A stretch of 64,000 nt of DNA, taken from positions 1-64,000 of the forward strand of contig CASGHK010000039.1 of assembly GCA_949320185.1 (NCBI GenBank), in the 5' to 3' direction. A model generated the notes under the pieces. The model was not told the origin of the DNA, did no database searches, and saw only the letters and a list, made by a program, of their open reading frames with translations. Below are positions 41,880 through 50,807 of the stretch, one piece after another (within the stretch, counting starts at the first letter, position 1; each line of letters begins with the position of its first letter). The DNA is from an uncultured Methanomicrobiales archaeon (GTDB taxonomy: Archaea > Halobacteriota > Methanomicrobia > Methanomicrobiales > Methanospirillaceae). The position numbers and the translations under genes are program-made.

Positions 41880-42398
41880 ATGAGCCCGAAGGACCTCGAA
41901 CGAATCCCCGAATCCGCGCGCTGGATGGTCTGTTCCCGCCTCCTGGCGAAACTGCCCCTGCTCTACGACATCGTCTACCGCCCGGTCGTCGGGGAGTCCT
42001 ACGACGAGCGGGAGCACGAGATCTGGATCGAGATGGCCCGCGAGGCCCGCGATCTCGCCGATGCCTTTCACCTGCCCCGACAGACCGCCGTGGAACTGGC
42101 GGGGACGCTCTCGACACTCGCGTGGGCATTCTTCGGGAGAGACTTCCAGTTCGACCGGGTCAACGGCGACGAGGAGAGCACAGCGCTCCGCATCCGCAGG
42201 TGCCCGTTCGTCGAGGAGGCCGATCTCGTCGAGATCGACCACGGGCTCCTCCCCGACCGGTGTATTGCCTTCATGATTCCGCTCGTCGAGCTGCTGAACC
42301 CCGCGTTCACGCTCCGGTACGTCCGTGCTGCGTGCGCCGGCGATCGTGTCTGCGAGCTCCGTGTCCTGCCCCGGGAGCAGGCCGACGAAGAGGTGTAG
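41880..42398 (+). CDS. V4R/ATC-hydrolase-like protein
   Basis: A 172-residue protein. The C-terminal YVRAACAGDRVCELRVLP (C-x-GD-x2-C) resembles the ligand-binding Cys motif of V4R-type and L-2-amino-thiazoline-4-carboxylic acid hydrolase-like proteins; the middle contains FGRDFQFDRVNGDEESTALRIRRCPF. Several Cys/His residues suggest a metal or small-molecule sensor. GGGAGGG upstream supports ATG 41880. Function is uncertain. Confidence 0.6.
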   Translation: MSPKDLERIPESARWMVCSRLLAKLPLLYDIVYRPVVGESYDEREHEIWIEMAREARDLADAFHLPRQTAVELAGTLSTLAWAFFGRDFQFDRVNGDEESTALRIRRCPFVEEADLVEIDHGLLPDRCIAFMIPLVELLNPAFTLRYVRAACAGDRVCELRVLPREQADEEV

Positions 42399-42404
42399 AC
42401 TCGC

Positions 42405-42824
42405 TCACTCCGAGGGCCAGGACGCGCCCTCGGACTGGTCGGCGCACGGCATCGAGAGGTGGAGCTGGGCCAGGCGCCAGACCTTTTCGTTTTTCCGAAG
42501 CACGGCGGTGAAACGCCCTTCCATGAGGCCCTCGGTGGTGCCGGTGGCGAACTCGAACCGGCAGGTTCCCATCACCCATGCGGCAGACCCCTCGACCGTG
42601 CAGCGACGGTCCGCGAACGAGAGCGCGATGGACTCGGCCTGGGACAGGTCGCGCTCGACTGACCGGCGAAACTCGTCCGCGTTCGAGACGACCTCGTCGG
42701 GGCCGGTCCCGTACCCATGGAAGTCGGGCTCGACGAGGGATACGACCCCCCCAAGGTCTCGCTGACCGTAGAGCACGGCATAGCTGTCGAGCGTGCGGTT
42801 GATTCCGATACACTCCGGATTCAT
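42405..42824 (-). CDS. SnoaL/NTF2-like protein
   Basis: A 139-residue cone-shaped NTF2-fold protein: IGINRTLDSYAVLYGQRDLGGVVSLVEPDFHGYGTG, then VERDLSQAESIALSFADRRCTVEGSAAWVMGTCRFEF, then MEGRFTAVLRKNEKVWRLAQLHLS. Such domains serve as small enzymes or ligand binders, for example in nuclear transport factor-like and polyketide cyclase families. Start ATG 42824 on the minus strand is preferred from the fold; the frame is open upstream under the hydantoinase gene. Substrate unknown. Confidence 0.7.
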   Translation of the reverse strand: MNPECIGINRTLDSYAVLYGQRDLGGVVSLVEPDFHGYGTGPDEVVSNADEFRRSVERDLSQAESIALSFADRRCTVEGSAAWVMGTCRFEFATGTTEGLMEGRFTAVLRKNEKVWRLAQLHLSMPCADQSEGASWPSE

Positions 42825-42935
42825 GGTGTCTGTTATTGCGGAGCCACGGTTCAGTCTGCCGGTTCGTGCTGTGCAAGGGGACGGTGGTCCGCATGTCGTC
42901 CGCACGTTGATGTAGCAGGCCGACGATGATCGGTC

Positions 42936-44345
42936 GTGTACGACCTGCTGATCCGGGACGGGCTCGTCGTCTCGCCGGCGGGGACCCGCCGGGCCGACAT
43001 CGGCATCCTCGACGGGAAGATCCTTGCCGTGGGAGTGGTGACGGGTAGCGCCAGACGGACCATCGACGCTTCCGGCCTCCACGTCCTTCCCGGCGGCGTG
43101 GAGCCGCACATGCACGTCGAGAACGACTTCCTCGGTCTCTCCACGGCAAACGACTTCTTCACCCAGTCGGTCGCGGCCGCCTTCGGCGGGACCACCACTC
43201 TCTTCGACTTCGCCGCCACGCCTCGTGGGGGTTCGCTTCTCGAGTCGATCGAGCGGAGGAAGGAACAGATGGCGAAATCCGCACTCGATTACGCGGTCCA
43301 CGGGCGCGTCCTGGAACACGAGCAGATCGACGAGCTCGCTGGCGCAGTGGATGCCGGATGCCCATCATTCAAGCTCTACCTGACCTATCCTGATCTCGGC
43401 CTGATGGCGGACGACTCCACCGTGCTCGATGCGTTCTCCCGTGCCTCCGCCTGCGGCGCCCTGCCACTCGTCCACGCCGAGTCGGACCCGATCGCCGCCC
43501 ACCTCGTCGCCCGGGCGTTAACCGGGGGCGACCGCTCGTGGTCCCGGTACCCGGACGTAAAACCTCCGGCCTGTGAGTCGGAGGCGTTCAGCCGCATCAC
43601 CTGGTTCGCTCGCGCCGTCTCGTGCCCCATCTATGTCGTCCACACGACGGTCCGAGCGGCCCTCGACTGCGCCCGTCGTGCCCGTTCCTGGGGCCAGGTC
43701 CTCTATGTCGAGACCTGCCCCCATTACCTCGTCCTGGATCGCTCGGTCTATGACGACCCCGGGCGCGGTCACCTGGCTATCTGTTCCCCGCCGCTCCGGA
43801 ATCCGGGAGACGTGACCGCGCTCTGGGAGGGGCTCGCCGACGGAACCATCTCCACGGTGGGGTCGGATGACTGCGCGTACACCCGGGAGGCAAAGGAGGC
43901 GCTCCTGGAGCGGGATGCTGCGGGTGACGTGGTCCCGGACTTCACCCATGTGGTGCAGGGTGTGCCGGGGATCGAGACCCGCCTGCCCCTCCTCCTCTCC
44001 GAGGGAGTGGCCCGCGGGCGGATCACGATCGAGCGGGTGGTCGAGCTGACCAGCACGAACCCGGCCCGATGCCTGGGTCTCTATCCGCGCAAGGGGGCGG
44101 TCGTCGCTGGAGCAGATGCCGACCTTGTCCTGGTCGACCTCTCGGTCGAGCGAGTGCTCTCGGCGGGGAGCCTCCATACCCCCCTCGACTACTGTCTCTA
44201 CGAGGGCCTCAGGGTGCGGGGATGGCCTGTCATGACGGTCTCGTCCGGCCAAGTCGTGGTCGAGGACGGAGAATTCACGGGGACGAGGGGTTCGGGGCGA
44301 TTCCTGGATCGGGAGGCGGCCCGGGCTGTCCTCCCGGCAGGATAA
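42936..44345 (+). CDS. dihydropyrimidinase/hydantoinase-family amidohydrolase
   Basis: A 469-residue cyclic amidohydrolase. Metal ligands are visible: His58 and His60 in GVEPHMHVE, the carbamylated Lys146 in FKLYLTY, His180 in LVHAES, His236 in YVVHTT and Asp311 in GSDDCAY (commonly GSDH). The enzyme opens a cyclic diamide, as in dihydropyrimidinase, hydantoinase or allantoinase. A methanogen would use it in pyrimidine or hydantoin turnover; the exact substrate is open. GTG 42936 is used. Confidence 0.88.
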   Translation: MYDLLIRDGLVVSPAGTRRADIGILDGKILAVGVVTGSARRTIDASGLHVLPGGVEPHMHVENDFLGLSTANDFFTQSVAAAFGGTTTLFDFAATPRGGSLLESIERRKEQMAKSALDYAVHGRVLEHEQIDELAGAVDAGCPSFKLYLTYPDLGLMADDSTVLDAFSRASACGALPLVHAESDPIAAHLVARALTGGDRSWSRYPDVKPPACESEAFSRITWFARAVSCPIYVVHTTVRAALDCARRARSWGQVLYVETCPHYLVLDRSVYDDPGRGHLAICSPPLRNPGDVTALWEGLADGTISTVGSDDCAYTREAKEALLERDAAGDVVPDFTHVVQGVPGIETRLPLLLSEGVARGRITIERVVELTSTNPARCLGLYPRKGAVVAGADADLVLVDLSVERVLSAGSLHTPLDYCLYEGLRVRGWPVMTVSSGQVVVEDGEFTGTRGSGRFLDREAARAVLPAG

Positions 44346-44384
44346 TATGCCGGGACGTTGCTCAAGACTGCTGGAGTACCCGTC

Positions 44385-44651
44385 GTGCCCCTCTCCGATA
44401 ACCCGGTCGTCGTGGTGAACCTGGTCCTTACGATCCTGATCATGCTCCTGGGGTACTGGGGGTACCGAAAGAGTGGTCGTTTGACGGAAGCGCTGGTGGG
44501 TGGTGCCTTCGGCCTCTTCGCGATCTCTCACCTTCTCACCCTCTTCGGCCTCGTCTCCAACGACCTCGTAATCATCTTGCTGAGGACCACCGCGTACCTG
44601 GTCATCGTCTTTGCCCTCCTCCGTGTCGCCTCTGGCCACACCTACGGGTGA
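44385..44651 (+). CDS. small three-helix membrane protein
   Basis: About 88 residues with three hydrophobic helices (VVVVNLVLTILIMLLGYWGY, ALVGGAFGLFAISHLLTLFGL, VIILLRTTAYLVIVFALLRV). GTG 44385 follows GGAG eight bases upstream; a TTG at 44358 would add nine residues. No family name known. It lies just after the hydantoinase gene. Confidence 0.6.
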   Translation: MPLSDNPVVVVNLVLTILIMLLGYWGYRKSGRLTEALVGGAFGLFAISHLLTLFGLVSNDLVIILLRTTAYLVIVFALLRVASGHTYG

Positions 44652-44784
44652 CCAGGCCTTATCGTCATACTGGTGCCGACCGAGCCCGTTGGAGTCCCTG
44701 TTCAGCCGGTCCCTGCTGGTCGCTCCAGCATCACTACCCTTTTATCTCTTCGAAGGGCCCTTCTGTCTGGTGGAGGTCGTCGCA

Positions 44785-46839
44785 ATGGCCAAGACGTTGA
44801 TGCCGGAAGAAAGGGCATACCGGTTGCTGCGCGGGGCTGGCGTACCGGTACCGGACTCCGTGCAGGCAGCCTCTCGAGCGGAGGCGGAGAACGCCGCGGA
44901 GGCGATAGGATTCCCCGTCGTGATGAAGGTCGTCTCGCCGGACGTTGTCCATAAGACCGAAGCGGGCGCTGTCGTTTTGGGGATCCGCACTCCCAAAGAG
45001 GCGGGAGAGGCCTTCGACCGCATCCTCTCGAACGTGCGTGAGAAGGTCCCCGGGGCCCGGATAGACGGCGTGCTCGTGGTCAGCCAGGCACCCCCCGGTC
45101 TCGAGTTGATCGTCGGGGGCCGGACCGACGCGTCCTTCGGCAAGGTGCTGACCTTCGGGCTCGGCGGTACGCTGGTCGAGTTTCTCCAGGATGTCGTGGT
45201 ACGGGTGCTGCCCCTATCCGACGATGAGGTCGTCCAGATGGTCCGACGCCTCGAGGCCTACCGTTTGATCAGGGGGTACCGTGACTACCCGCCTCTCGAC
45301 GAGGCGGCGCTCGTCTCCCTGATCGGTCGGGTGGCCCGCCTCTTCCAGGAAGACCCGACCCTTGCGGAGTTCGACCTCAACCCGGTCCGGCTCTACGAGT
45401 CAGGCGTCCTGGTCGTCGATGCGAGGCTCTACACCGAGGACGCGACGACCGAACCCCCCTGCATCGAGCCGGACCCGATCCCGCCCGATCTCTTCCTCCC
45501 CCGGTCGATCGCGGTCGTGGGGGCGTCCACCGACCCGAGAAAGGTCGGCTATGCCGCGTTTCGGAACCTCCTCCGGTTCAAGGGGGACCTCTATCCAGTC
45601 AACCCGAAACGTGACGAGGTCCTGGGCCGGAAGGCTTATCCATCGCTCACATCGCTCCCCGGCCCGGTCGACATGGTGGTGGTCGCTATCCCCGCCGCTC
45701 ATGTCCCCAGCGTGATCGAGGAGGCTGGACGCTCCGGCGCCCGGCTCGCGGTGATCCTCTCGGCCGGTTTCCGCGAAGCGGGCGAGGAGGGAGCCCGGCT
45801 CGAGGACGAGCTGCTGGCAAACGCGTCGCATGCAGGTATCAGGATTGTAGGTCCAAACTGCCTCGGGATCATGCTGCCGCCGTACCGGATCAACACCACC
45901 TTCGACCCGGTCTCGCCCCGTCCGGGAACCATCGCGTTCATCTCGCAGTCGGGGGCCGTTATCACGATGGTCGTCGACTGGTCGCTCCCCGAGGAGATCG
46001 GGTTCTCGATGGTGATCAGCGTTGGAAACCAGGCGGATCTATCGTTCCAGGACTACCTGCGCTATGCCGAGCAGGACGGAAACACCCGTTCGATCATCAT
46101 GTACGTCGAGGAGATCCGGGATGGGTGCGGCTTCTTACGGATCGTCCGCCGGGTCGCTGCCCGCAAACCGGTGATCGTCCTCAAGTCCGGGTCATCGGAG
46201 CGGGGCCAGAAGACCGCGTCGTCGCATACGGGTTCCATCGCCGGGGACTACGCGGTCTACCGGGGCGCCTTCGAGCAGGCGGGTGTGATCGCGGTTGACT
46301 CGTTCTCCGAGGCCTTCCAGATCGCCGAGCTCCTCGGCTCCGAGGGCTACCCCAGGGGCCGACGGGCGATCGTGGTCACGAGTGCAGGGGGACTCGCCGT
46401 CCTCTCCTCGGACTATGCAGAGCGCTATGGGGTGGACCTTATCGAGCTCCCTCCCGATCTCCTCGCAGAGCTCGATGGTCTCCTCCCCGACGAGTGGAAT
46501 CACCAGAACCCGCTCGACCTGATCGGTGACGCCGGTGCTGACCGGTTCGCTCGGGTCTTCGACGTCCTCATACGGCGGCAGGACCTCTGGGACATCGCCG
46601 TCGTGATCGCCGTGCCGTCCGCGACGATGGACCCCGCGCACCTGGCCAACGAGGTGGTCCGGTTCAGCGAGCACACGGACAAGATGATCGTGGGCTGCCT
46701 CGCTGGCGGAGACTCGATCCGAGCGGGCCTCCGGATCCTGCGCGAACACCAGATCCCGAACTTCGAAGAGATCGAGGACGCCTTCCGGGCGCTCGGCACC
46801 GTCTTCGGGGTTCGAGACCCGGACCGGTTGAACCCGTAG
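44785..46839 (+). CDS. ADP-forming acyl-CoA synthetase (fused beta-alpha)
   Basis: A 684-residue fusion of the two ADP-forming acetate-CoA ligase subunits, with the ATP-grasp beta part first (1-225; GFPVVMKVVSPDVVHKTEAGAVVLG, EFDLNPVRLYE), then the CoA-binding alpha part (VVGASTDPRKVGYA, IVGPNCLGIM, FISQSGAV) ending with the succinyl-CoA-ligase-like domain and the phosphorylated His481 in SSHTGSIAGD. It interconverts acyl-CoA plus ADP and acid plus ATP. Which acid is used cannot be told, but acetate or a branched/aryl acid are usual. GGTGGAGGTCG upstream of ATG. Confidence 0.9.
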   Translation: MAKTLMPEERAYRLLRGAGVPVPDSVQAASRAEAENAAEAIGFPVVMKVVSPDVVHKTEAGAVVLGIRTPKEAGEAFDRILSNVREKVPGARIDGVLVVSQAPPGLELIVGGRTDASFGKVLTFGLGGTLVEFLQDVVVRVLPLSDDEVVQMVRRLEAYRLIRGYRDYPPLDEAALVSLIGRVARLFQEDPTLAEFDLNPVRLYESGVLVVDARLYTEDATTEPPCIEPDPIPPDLFLPRSIAVVGASTDPRKVGYAAFRNLLRFKGDLYPVNPKRDEVLGRKAYPSLTSLPGPVDMVVVAIPAAHVPSVIEEAGRSGARLAVILSAGFREAGEEGARLEDELLANASHAGIRIVGPNCLGIMLPPYRINTTFDPVSPRPGTIAFISQSGAVITMVVDWSLPEEIGFSMVISVGNQADLSFQDYLRYAEQDGNTRSIIMYVEEIRDGCGFLRIVRRVAARKPVIVLKSGSSERGQKTASSHTGSIAGDYAVYRGAFEQAGVIAVDSFSEAFQIAELLGSEGYPRGRRAIVVTSAGGLAVLSSDYAERYGVDLIELPPDLLAELDGLLPDEWNHQNPLDLIGDAGADRFARVFDVLIRRQDLWDIAVVIAVPSATMDPAHLANEVVRFSEHTDKMIVGCLAGGDSIRAGLRILREHQIPNFEEIEDAFRALGTVFGVRDPDRLNP

Positions 46840-46997
46840 GCTCACCCCTCTCCTCGCCCTGGAGGCGGGGCCGGCGGGGGATAGGATGGTGTTCGCCCGC
46901 GCCCGCAGGCCGGCCCGGTACCCTGTCCTCTCAGAACAGCCCCGGGGTGTGGGCTGGAGGGCAACCCTTTACCCTTCCCCCGCCGACAGATCCTCCC

Positions 46998-48239
46998 ATG
47001 GGCGAGCTGATCGTGGACGTCGGCGGGCGCCCGGGGCTCGACTGCCGGGGCTTCTGTGCCTACTGCTACTTCAAGCACGTCAGGGACCCGGCCCCGCTCG
47101 GGTGCCGGCACTGCCTCCCTTTTAAGAAGGGGTGCGACTACTGCACGCGGATGGTCCGCGAACAGTACGACGGGTTCCGCCCGTTCCGCGATGTCGCCGA
47201 GGAGACCCTGGCCCGGCTTCAGATGGCCTCGGGCGAGATCGACCGGGTGACGATCAGCGGCGGTGGCGATCCGAGCTGCTACCCTGCGTTCGAGGACCTC
47301 GCCGAGGTGCTCGCCGCGATCGAGGCACCGCTTCATATTGGGTACACCTCGGGCAAGGGGTTCGACGACCCCGGTGTGGCCGATCGCCTAGTCGAGCACG
47401 GTCTCGCGGAGGTCTCCTTCACGGTCTTCGCCTCCGATCCCGAGCTCAGGCGCCGGTACATGCACGACCCCACCCCAGAGGTCTCGATCGACGTGATCGA
47501 ACGGCTCGCCGGTTCGATCGACCTCTACGCCGCAGTCGTGGTGCTCCCGGGCGTCAACGACGGCGCGGTCCTGGAAGAGACCACCTCCTGGCTCGAGGAC
47601 GCGGGGGCGAAGGGCCTGATCCTGATGCGCTTCGCGAATGAACCGCATCAGGGGCTGGTTCTCGGGAACGCCCCGGTCCTTCCCGGGGTCGAGCCCCAAT
47701 CGGTCGAGTCCTTCGCCACCCTCGTCAGGGACCTTTCCTGCCGACACCGGATGAGGATCACGGGCACGCCACTCCTCGACCCCGCCATCGGCTCCCCGTT
47801 CGCGATCCGCAACGAACCTGACCTGCTCATGCGGCTCCCGCGCCTTTCCGGGCGGGCCTCGGTGGTGACGGGTGCGGTGGCGGCCCCGTTCCTTGGCCCC
47901 CTTCTCGAACGGCTCGGGGGAACGGCGACGGTGGTGCCGGTTCGAAAGGAGATCGCCTGCCTGATCACGGTCGACGACCTGCGCGAGATCGATCTCGCCT
48001 GCCTGGAACGGGTCATCGTCCTTCCCGGGCGGGCCCTCGTCCACGACGGTGAGGCGGAGGCGGTCCTCTCGGCCGACGGCGTCTCTCGAACCGTTATCCG
48101 GGGCCCCGAGATGCTCACGGCCGACGGCGAGACGAGCATGGGCATGACCCGCGAGGGTGTGCTCGAGATGGAACTCTCCGGGCTTTTTGCCCTGGTGAAC
48201 ACGATCAATCTGAACGGTGACTCCGGGAACGGCCGATGA
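46998..48239 (+). CDS. mmp10: methyl-coenzyme M reductase-arginine methyltransferase Mmp10
   Basis: A 413-residue radical SAM enzyme. The cluster motif is Cys16-x3-Cys20-x2-Cys23 (DCRGFCAYCYFKHVRD), followed by GCRHCLPFKKGCDYCTRMVREQYDGF with extra cysteines, and GGGDPSCYP as the SAM/GGE segment. Mmp10 methylates an arginine of the methyl-CoM reductase alpha subunit using SAM and a cobalamin. It is found only in methanogens and related archaea with Mcr. ATG 46998 has no strong ribosome site; AT-poor upstream. Confidence 0.92.
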   Translation: MGELIVDVGGRPGLDCRGFCAYCYFKHVRDPAPLGCRHCLPFKKGCDYCTRMVREQYDGFRPFRDVAEETLARLQMASGEIDRVTISGGGDPSCYPAFEDLAEVLAAIEAPLHIGYTSGKGFDDPGVADRLVEHGLAEVSFTVFASDPELRRRYMHDPTPEVSIDVIERLAGSIDLYAAVVVLPGVNDGAVLEETTSWLEDAGAKGLILMRFANEPHQGLVLGNAPVLPGVEPQSVESFATLVRDLSCRHRMRITGTPLLDPAIGSPFAIRNEPDLLMRLPRLSGRASVVTGAVAAPFLGPLLERLGGTATVVPVRKEIACLITVDDLREIDLACLERVIVLPGRALVHDGEAEAVLSADGVSRTVIRGPEMLTADGETSMGMTREGVLEMELSGLFALVNTINLNGDSGNGR

Positions 48240-48266
48240 GGTATCCGGCAGGTGGGTGAGGTGGCG

Positions 48267-49595
48267 ATGGACGGTCGTATGCGCACCCTGGACGATTGGA
48301 TCGCGTCCGAGGCCACCTCCTTCTCGATCGACCAGGGAACCTTGAATGCCGCCGCCGACCGTTTCATCACCGCCCTGGGCGGGCAGGTGGTCGTGCTCGG
48401 ACTCGGCGAAGCGCTCCACGGGGGAGAGGCACTCCTCGAGCTTCGCAACCGACTCTTCTCCCGTCTGGCGGAGGCTTACGGTTTCTCGGCCATCGCGCTG
48501 GAGAGCGATTATCTCCGGGCCCGACTCGTCGACGATTACGTCGCCGGGAAGGGAACCGCTTCGCTCGGCGAGGTCTGCGACTCCGGTTTCAGTCATGGAT
48601 TCGGACAGCTTGAGGCGAACCGGGAGCTCGTGGAGCAGATGCGAGAGTACAACCGGGATCCCTCGCATCCAGTCCCGCTCCGGTTCTATGGCTTCGATAG
48701 CCCGACGGAGATGACCCATGCCGAAAGCCCGCGGGAGCTCATAACGGTCGCCCTCGACTATCTGGACTCGCTCGATCACAGGGGTGGAGGTGAGCTGAAG
48801 CGGGCTCATCTCCTGGCCCTCGTCGGCGAAGACGCCCGGTGGAAGAACCCGGCGGCGATGATGGACCCGTCGCAGTCGGTGGGGCTCTCGTCCGGGGCGG
48901 TGGAGCTCCGGGTCGGGGTCGAAGACCTGGTGATGGAGCTCGAGCTCCAGCGTCCCGGGATTGCCGATGAAGACGAGATCGGGCGGTACCGGGAGGCTCT
49001 CTTCTGCGCGGAGTCGGCACGTCGGCTCCTCTGTTACCACGCCGAGGCGGCGCGCGCATCCGAGGCGGGCAGGCGCGTCGCCCGCATGCTCGGGATGCGC
49101 GACGCGATGATGGCGGCGAACCTCGCCCACATCATCGAACGGGAAGAGGGGAGGGGGCGGGTGCTCGTCTTTGCCCACAACAGCCATCTCTCCCGCGAAC
49201 GCGCCGAATGGCAGCTCGGCCCCCATCACCTCGCCTGGTGGCCGGCTGGTGCGCACCTGAACGCGCGGTTCGGTGCGAGCTATGCCGTCATCGGTTCTGG
49301 TGTGGCGGTCTCGGAGGAGAACGGGATCGGCGTACCCGAGGCGGGCACCCTGGAGGCACGTCTCTTTCGCGCCCCGAACGAAGCGGTCTTCGTCCCCACG
49401 CGCGGAGCGCGGCCCCCCTCGGGGACTGCCCTCGCGGGCCTCCTGCCCCGGTCGGGAAGCCGGCGTAACTCCACCTATTTCCCGCTCACCGCTAGGAGTA
49501 TCGAGGGTTTCGACGGCCTCGTCGTTGTCGGGACGACGGCGTACGCCCGGGGGGGTCCGCCGCTGCCGCCGGCCGACCCTTCCACGAGCCGATGA
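48267..49595 (+). CDS. erythromycin esterase-family protein
   Basis: A 442-residue protein of the erythromycin-esterase type: LGLGEALHGGEALLELRNRLFSRLAEAYGFSAIALESDY near residues 45-85, then FSHGF...NRELVEQMREYN, RFYGFDSPTE, and VFAHNSHLSR. The family hydrolyses the lactone of macrolides or similar esters; in an archaeon the natural substrate is unknown, and the name does not imply drug resistance. ATG 48267 is preferred over GTG 48252. Confidence 0.85.
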   Translation: MDGRMRTLDDWIASEATSFSIDQGTLNAAADRFITALGGQVVVLGLGEALHGGEALLELRNRLFSRLAEAYGFSAIALESDYLRARLVDDYVAGKGTASLGEVCDSGFSHGFGQLEANRELVEQMREYNRDPSHPVPLRFYGFDSPTEMTHAESPRELITVALDYLDSLDHRGGGELKRAHLLALVGEDARWKNPAAMMDPSQSVGLSSGAVELRVGVEDLVMELELQRPGIADEDEIGRYREALFCAESARRLLCYHAEAARASEAGRRVARMLGMRDAMMAANLAHIIEREEGRGRVLVFAHNSHLSRERAEWQLGPHHLAWWPAGAHLNARFGASYAVIGSGVAVSEENGIGVPEAGTLEARLFRAPNEAVFVPTRGARPPSGTALAGLLPRSGSRRNSTYFPLTARSIEGFDGLVVVGTTAYARGGPPLPPADPSTSR

Positions 49596-49655
49596 GCCCC
49601 GGTCCCCCGGCATCAATTCGGCACGGTTAACAGGTCCTGGATTCATCCCGGGTTC

Positions 49656-50348
49656 ATGGCAACGGTTCTCGTTGCATACGCGTCGAGGCACGGGGCGACG
49701 CACGAGATCGCAGAGTGGATTGCCGGAGCGCTCGAGAGAAACGGCATGACTGCCCTCGTGCGGGAGGCGGACGAAGTCGGAGACCTCGAAGGGATCGACG
49801 CCGTGGTTATCGGCAGTCCCCTCTACGTGGGACGGGTCCTGAAACCCGTCGCGACCTTTCTCTCCCGCCACCGAACAGCGCTCGGCACCATGCCCGTGGC
49901 GCTCTTCCTCTCCGGGACCCTGATCGCTGCCGGCGATCCCGGCCAGGACGAACGGGGTCGTGCGATCGCCGAGTCCGTTCGGAAGGGAATTCCTGTCACC
50001 GCCCTCGCCCTCTTCGGCGGGCGGTTCTCATGGGAACAGGTTTCGATTGTCGGTCGGCTCTTTTCCGGGTCCGAACCGAAGGACACACGCGACCGGTCCG
50101 CGATCGAAGCGTGGGCGGCGACACTCCCCGCCCGGTTCGGTCTCTGTTCAGGAGATCAGGTCGGGAGGGCCCGGAAAGAGCACCTCGCGGTTGTAGACCA
50201 CGAGGAGGAGCACGAAGAGGAGGAGTGGGAGGTCTATCGCGAGCAGCTTGCCGAAGCCCGTGTGCCCGATCAGGAGGTTGAAGAGCGCGTGGACCGTGAT
50301 CGCCACGGTGAAGAGGCCGAAGAGGACTGCGGGAAGGGACCGTCGTGA
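49656..50348 (+). CDS. flavodoxin-like protein with unusual overlapping tail
   Basis: A 230-residue frame. Residues 1-165 are a flavodoxin domain: LVAYASRHGATHEIAEWIAGAL (FMN phosphate loop), VVIGSPLYVGRV and PVALFLSGTL. It resembles HemG-type menaquinone-dependent protoporphyrinogen dehydrogenases, but the role here is unknown. From residue 166 on, the sequence is a Glu/Arg/His-rich tail (HEEEHEEEEWEVYREQLAEAR) that is the antisense of the PrsW-like gene, with which it overlaps by 200 bases. The original stop codon may have been lost. Preceded by a 60-base gap after the esterase gene. Confidence 0.75.
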   Translation: MATVLVAYASRHGATHEIAEWIAGALERNGMTALVREADEVGDLEGIDAVVIGSPLYVGRVLKPVATFLSRHRTALGTMPVALFLSGTLIAAGDPGQDERGRAIAESVRKGIPVTALALFGGRFSWEQVSIVGRLFSGSEPKDTRDRSAIEAWAATLPARFGLCSGDQVGRARKEHLAVVDHEEEHEEEEWEVYREQLAEARVPDQEVEERVDRDRHGEEAEEDCGKGPS

Positions 50349-50807
50349 GAACCCGTAGGTCAGGAAGATGCCGTAGCCGATGATCGCCGTCATGCACCCG
50401 TGCATCACCGAAGTGGTGATCCCTCGCATCATCACGTAGATGATCGAGCCGATTCCGGCGATCTCGTAGTGGGTGATGAAGACATAGTTCTCCAGGATCG
50501 CGAAGCCGAAGCCCGACGCCATCGCCAGCACCAGGAGCTCCTTGGAGTAGCGCTTTCCGAAGACGAGCAGGAGGACGAAGAGGGGGAGTGACTTGAGGAA
50601 CTCCTCGACCACGGGTGCGATGGTCACCTCGGGCACCACGGCGGTGGACGCGAAGAGGAGAAAGAGGTGATAGTTGACAAAGTAGGCGATCGCCCCGGCG
50701 GACAGGCCCCAGACGAGGAACGCGAGGATCCGCCGCTGCTCGCCCTCCAGGAAGACCAGGAGGAAGAAGAGGGGCAGCGATGCGGCGAGGTAGAACTCCA
50801 GGATCAC
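50148..50807 (-). CDS. PrsW-family membrane protein
   Basis: A 219-residue membrane protein with six to seven helices and the family's signature residues in membrane: PVVEEFLKSLP (EExxK), GFAILENYVF (ExN), MHGCMTAIIGYG and VHALFNLLIG (H, HxxxN). PrsW-like proteins are intramembrane proteases of the CPBP-related group. GTG 50807 overlaps the stop of the upstream membrane gene (GTGA), so they are coupled. The C-terminus overlaps antisense to the flavodoxin tail. Confidence 0.85.
   Translation of the reverse strand: MILEFYLAASLPLFFLLVFLEGEQRRILAFLVWGLSAGAIAYFVNYHLFLLFASTAVVPEVTIAPVVEEFLKSLPLFVLLLVFGKRYSKELLVLAMASGFGFAILENYVFITHYEIAGIGSIIYVMMRGITTSVMHGCMTAIIGYGIFLTYGFSRRSLPAVLFGLFTVAITVHALFNLLIGHTGFGKLLAIDLPLLLFVLLLVVYNREVLFPGPPDLIS

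Noticed and set aside
48252-49595. Macrolide resistance role for the erythromycin-esterase homologue
   Set aside because: Family membership alone does not show drug hydrolysis, and an archaeal ribosome is not the usual macrolide target.
47388-49871. 827-residue minus-strand open frame opposite mmp10 and the esterase gene
   Set aside because: It is the reverse reading of two well-supported genes, has no ribosome site and no domain pattern.
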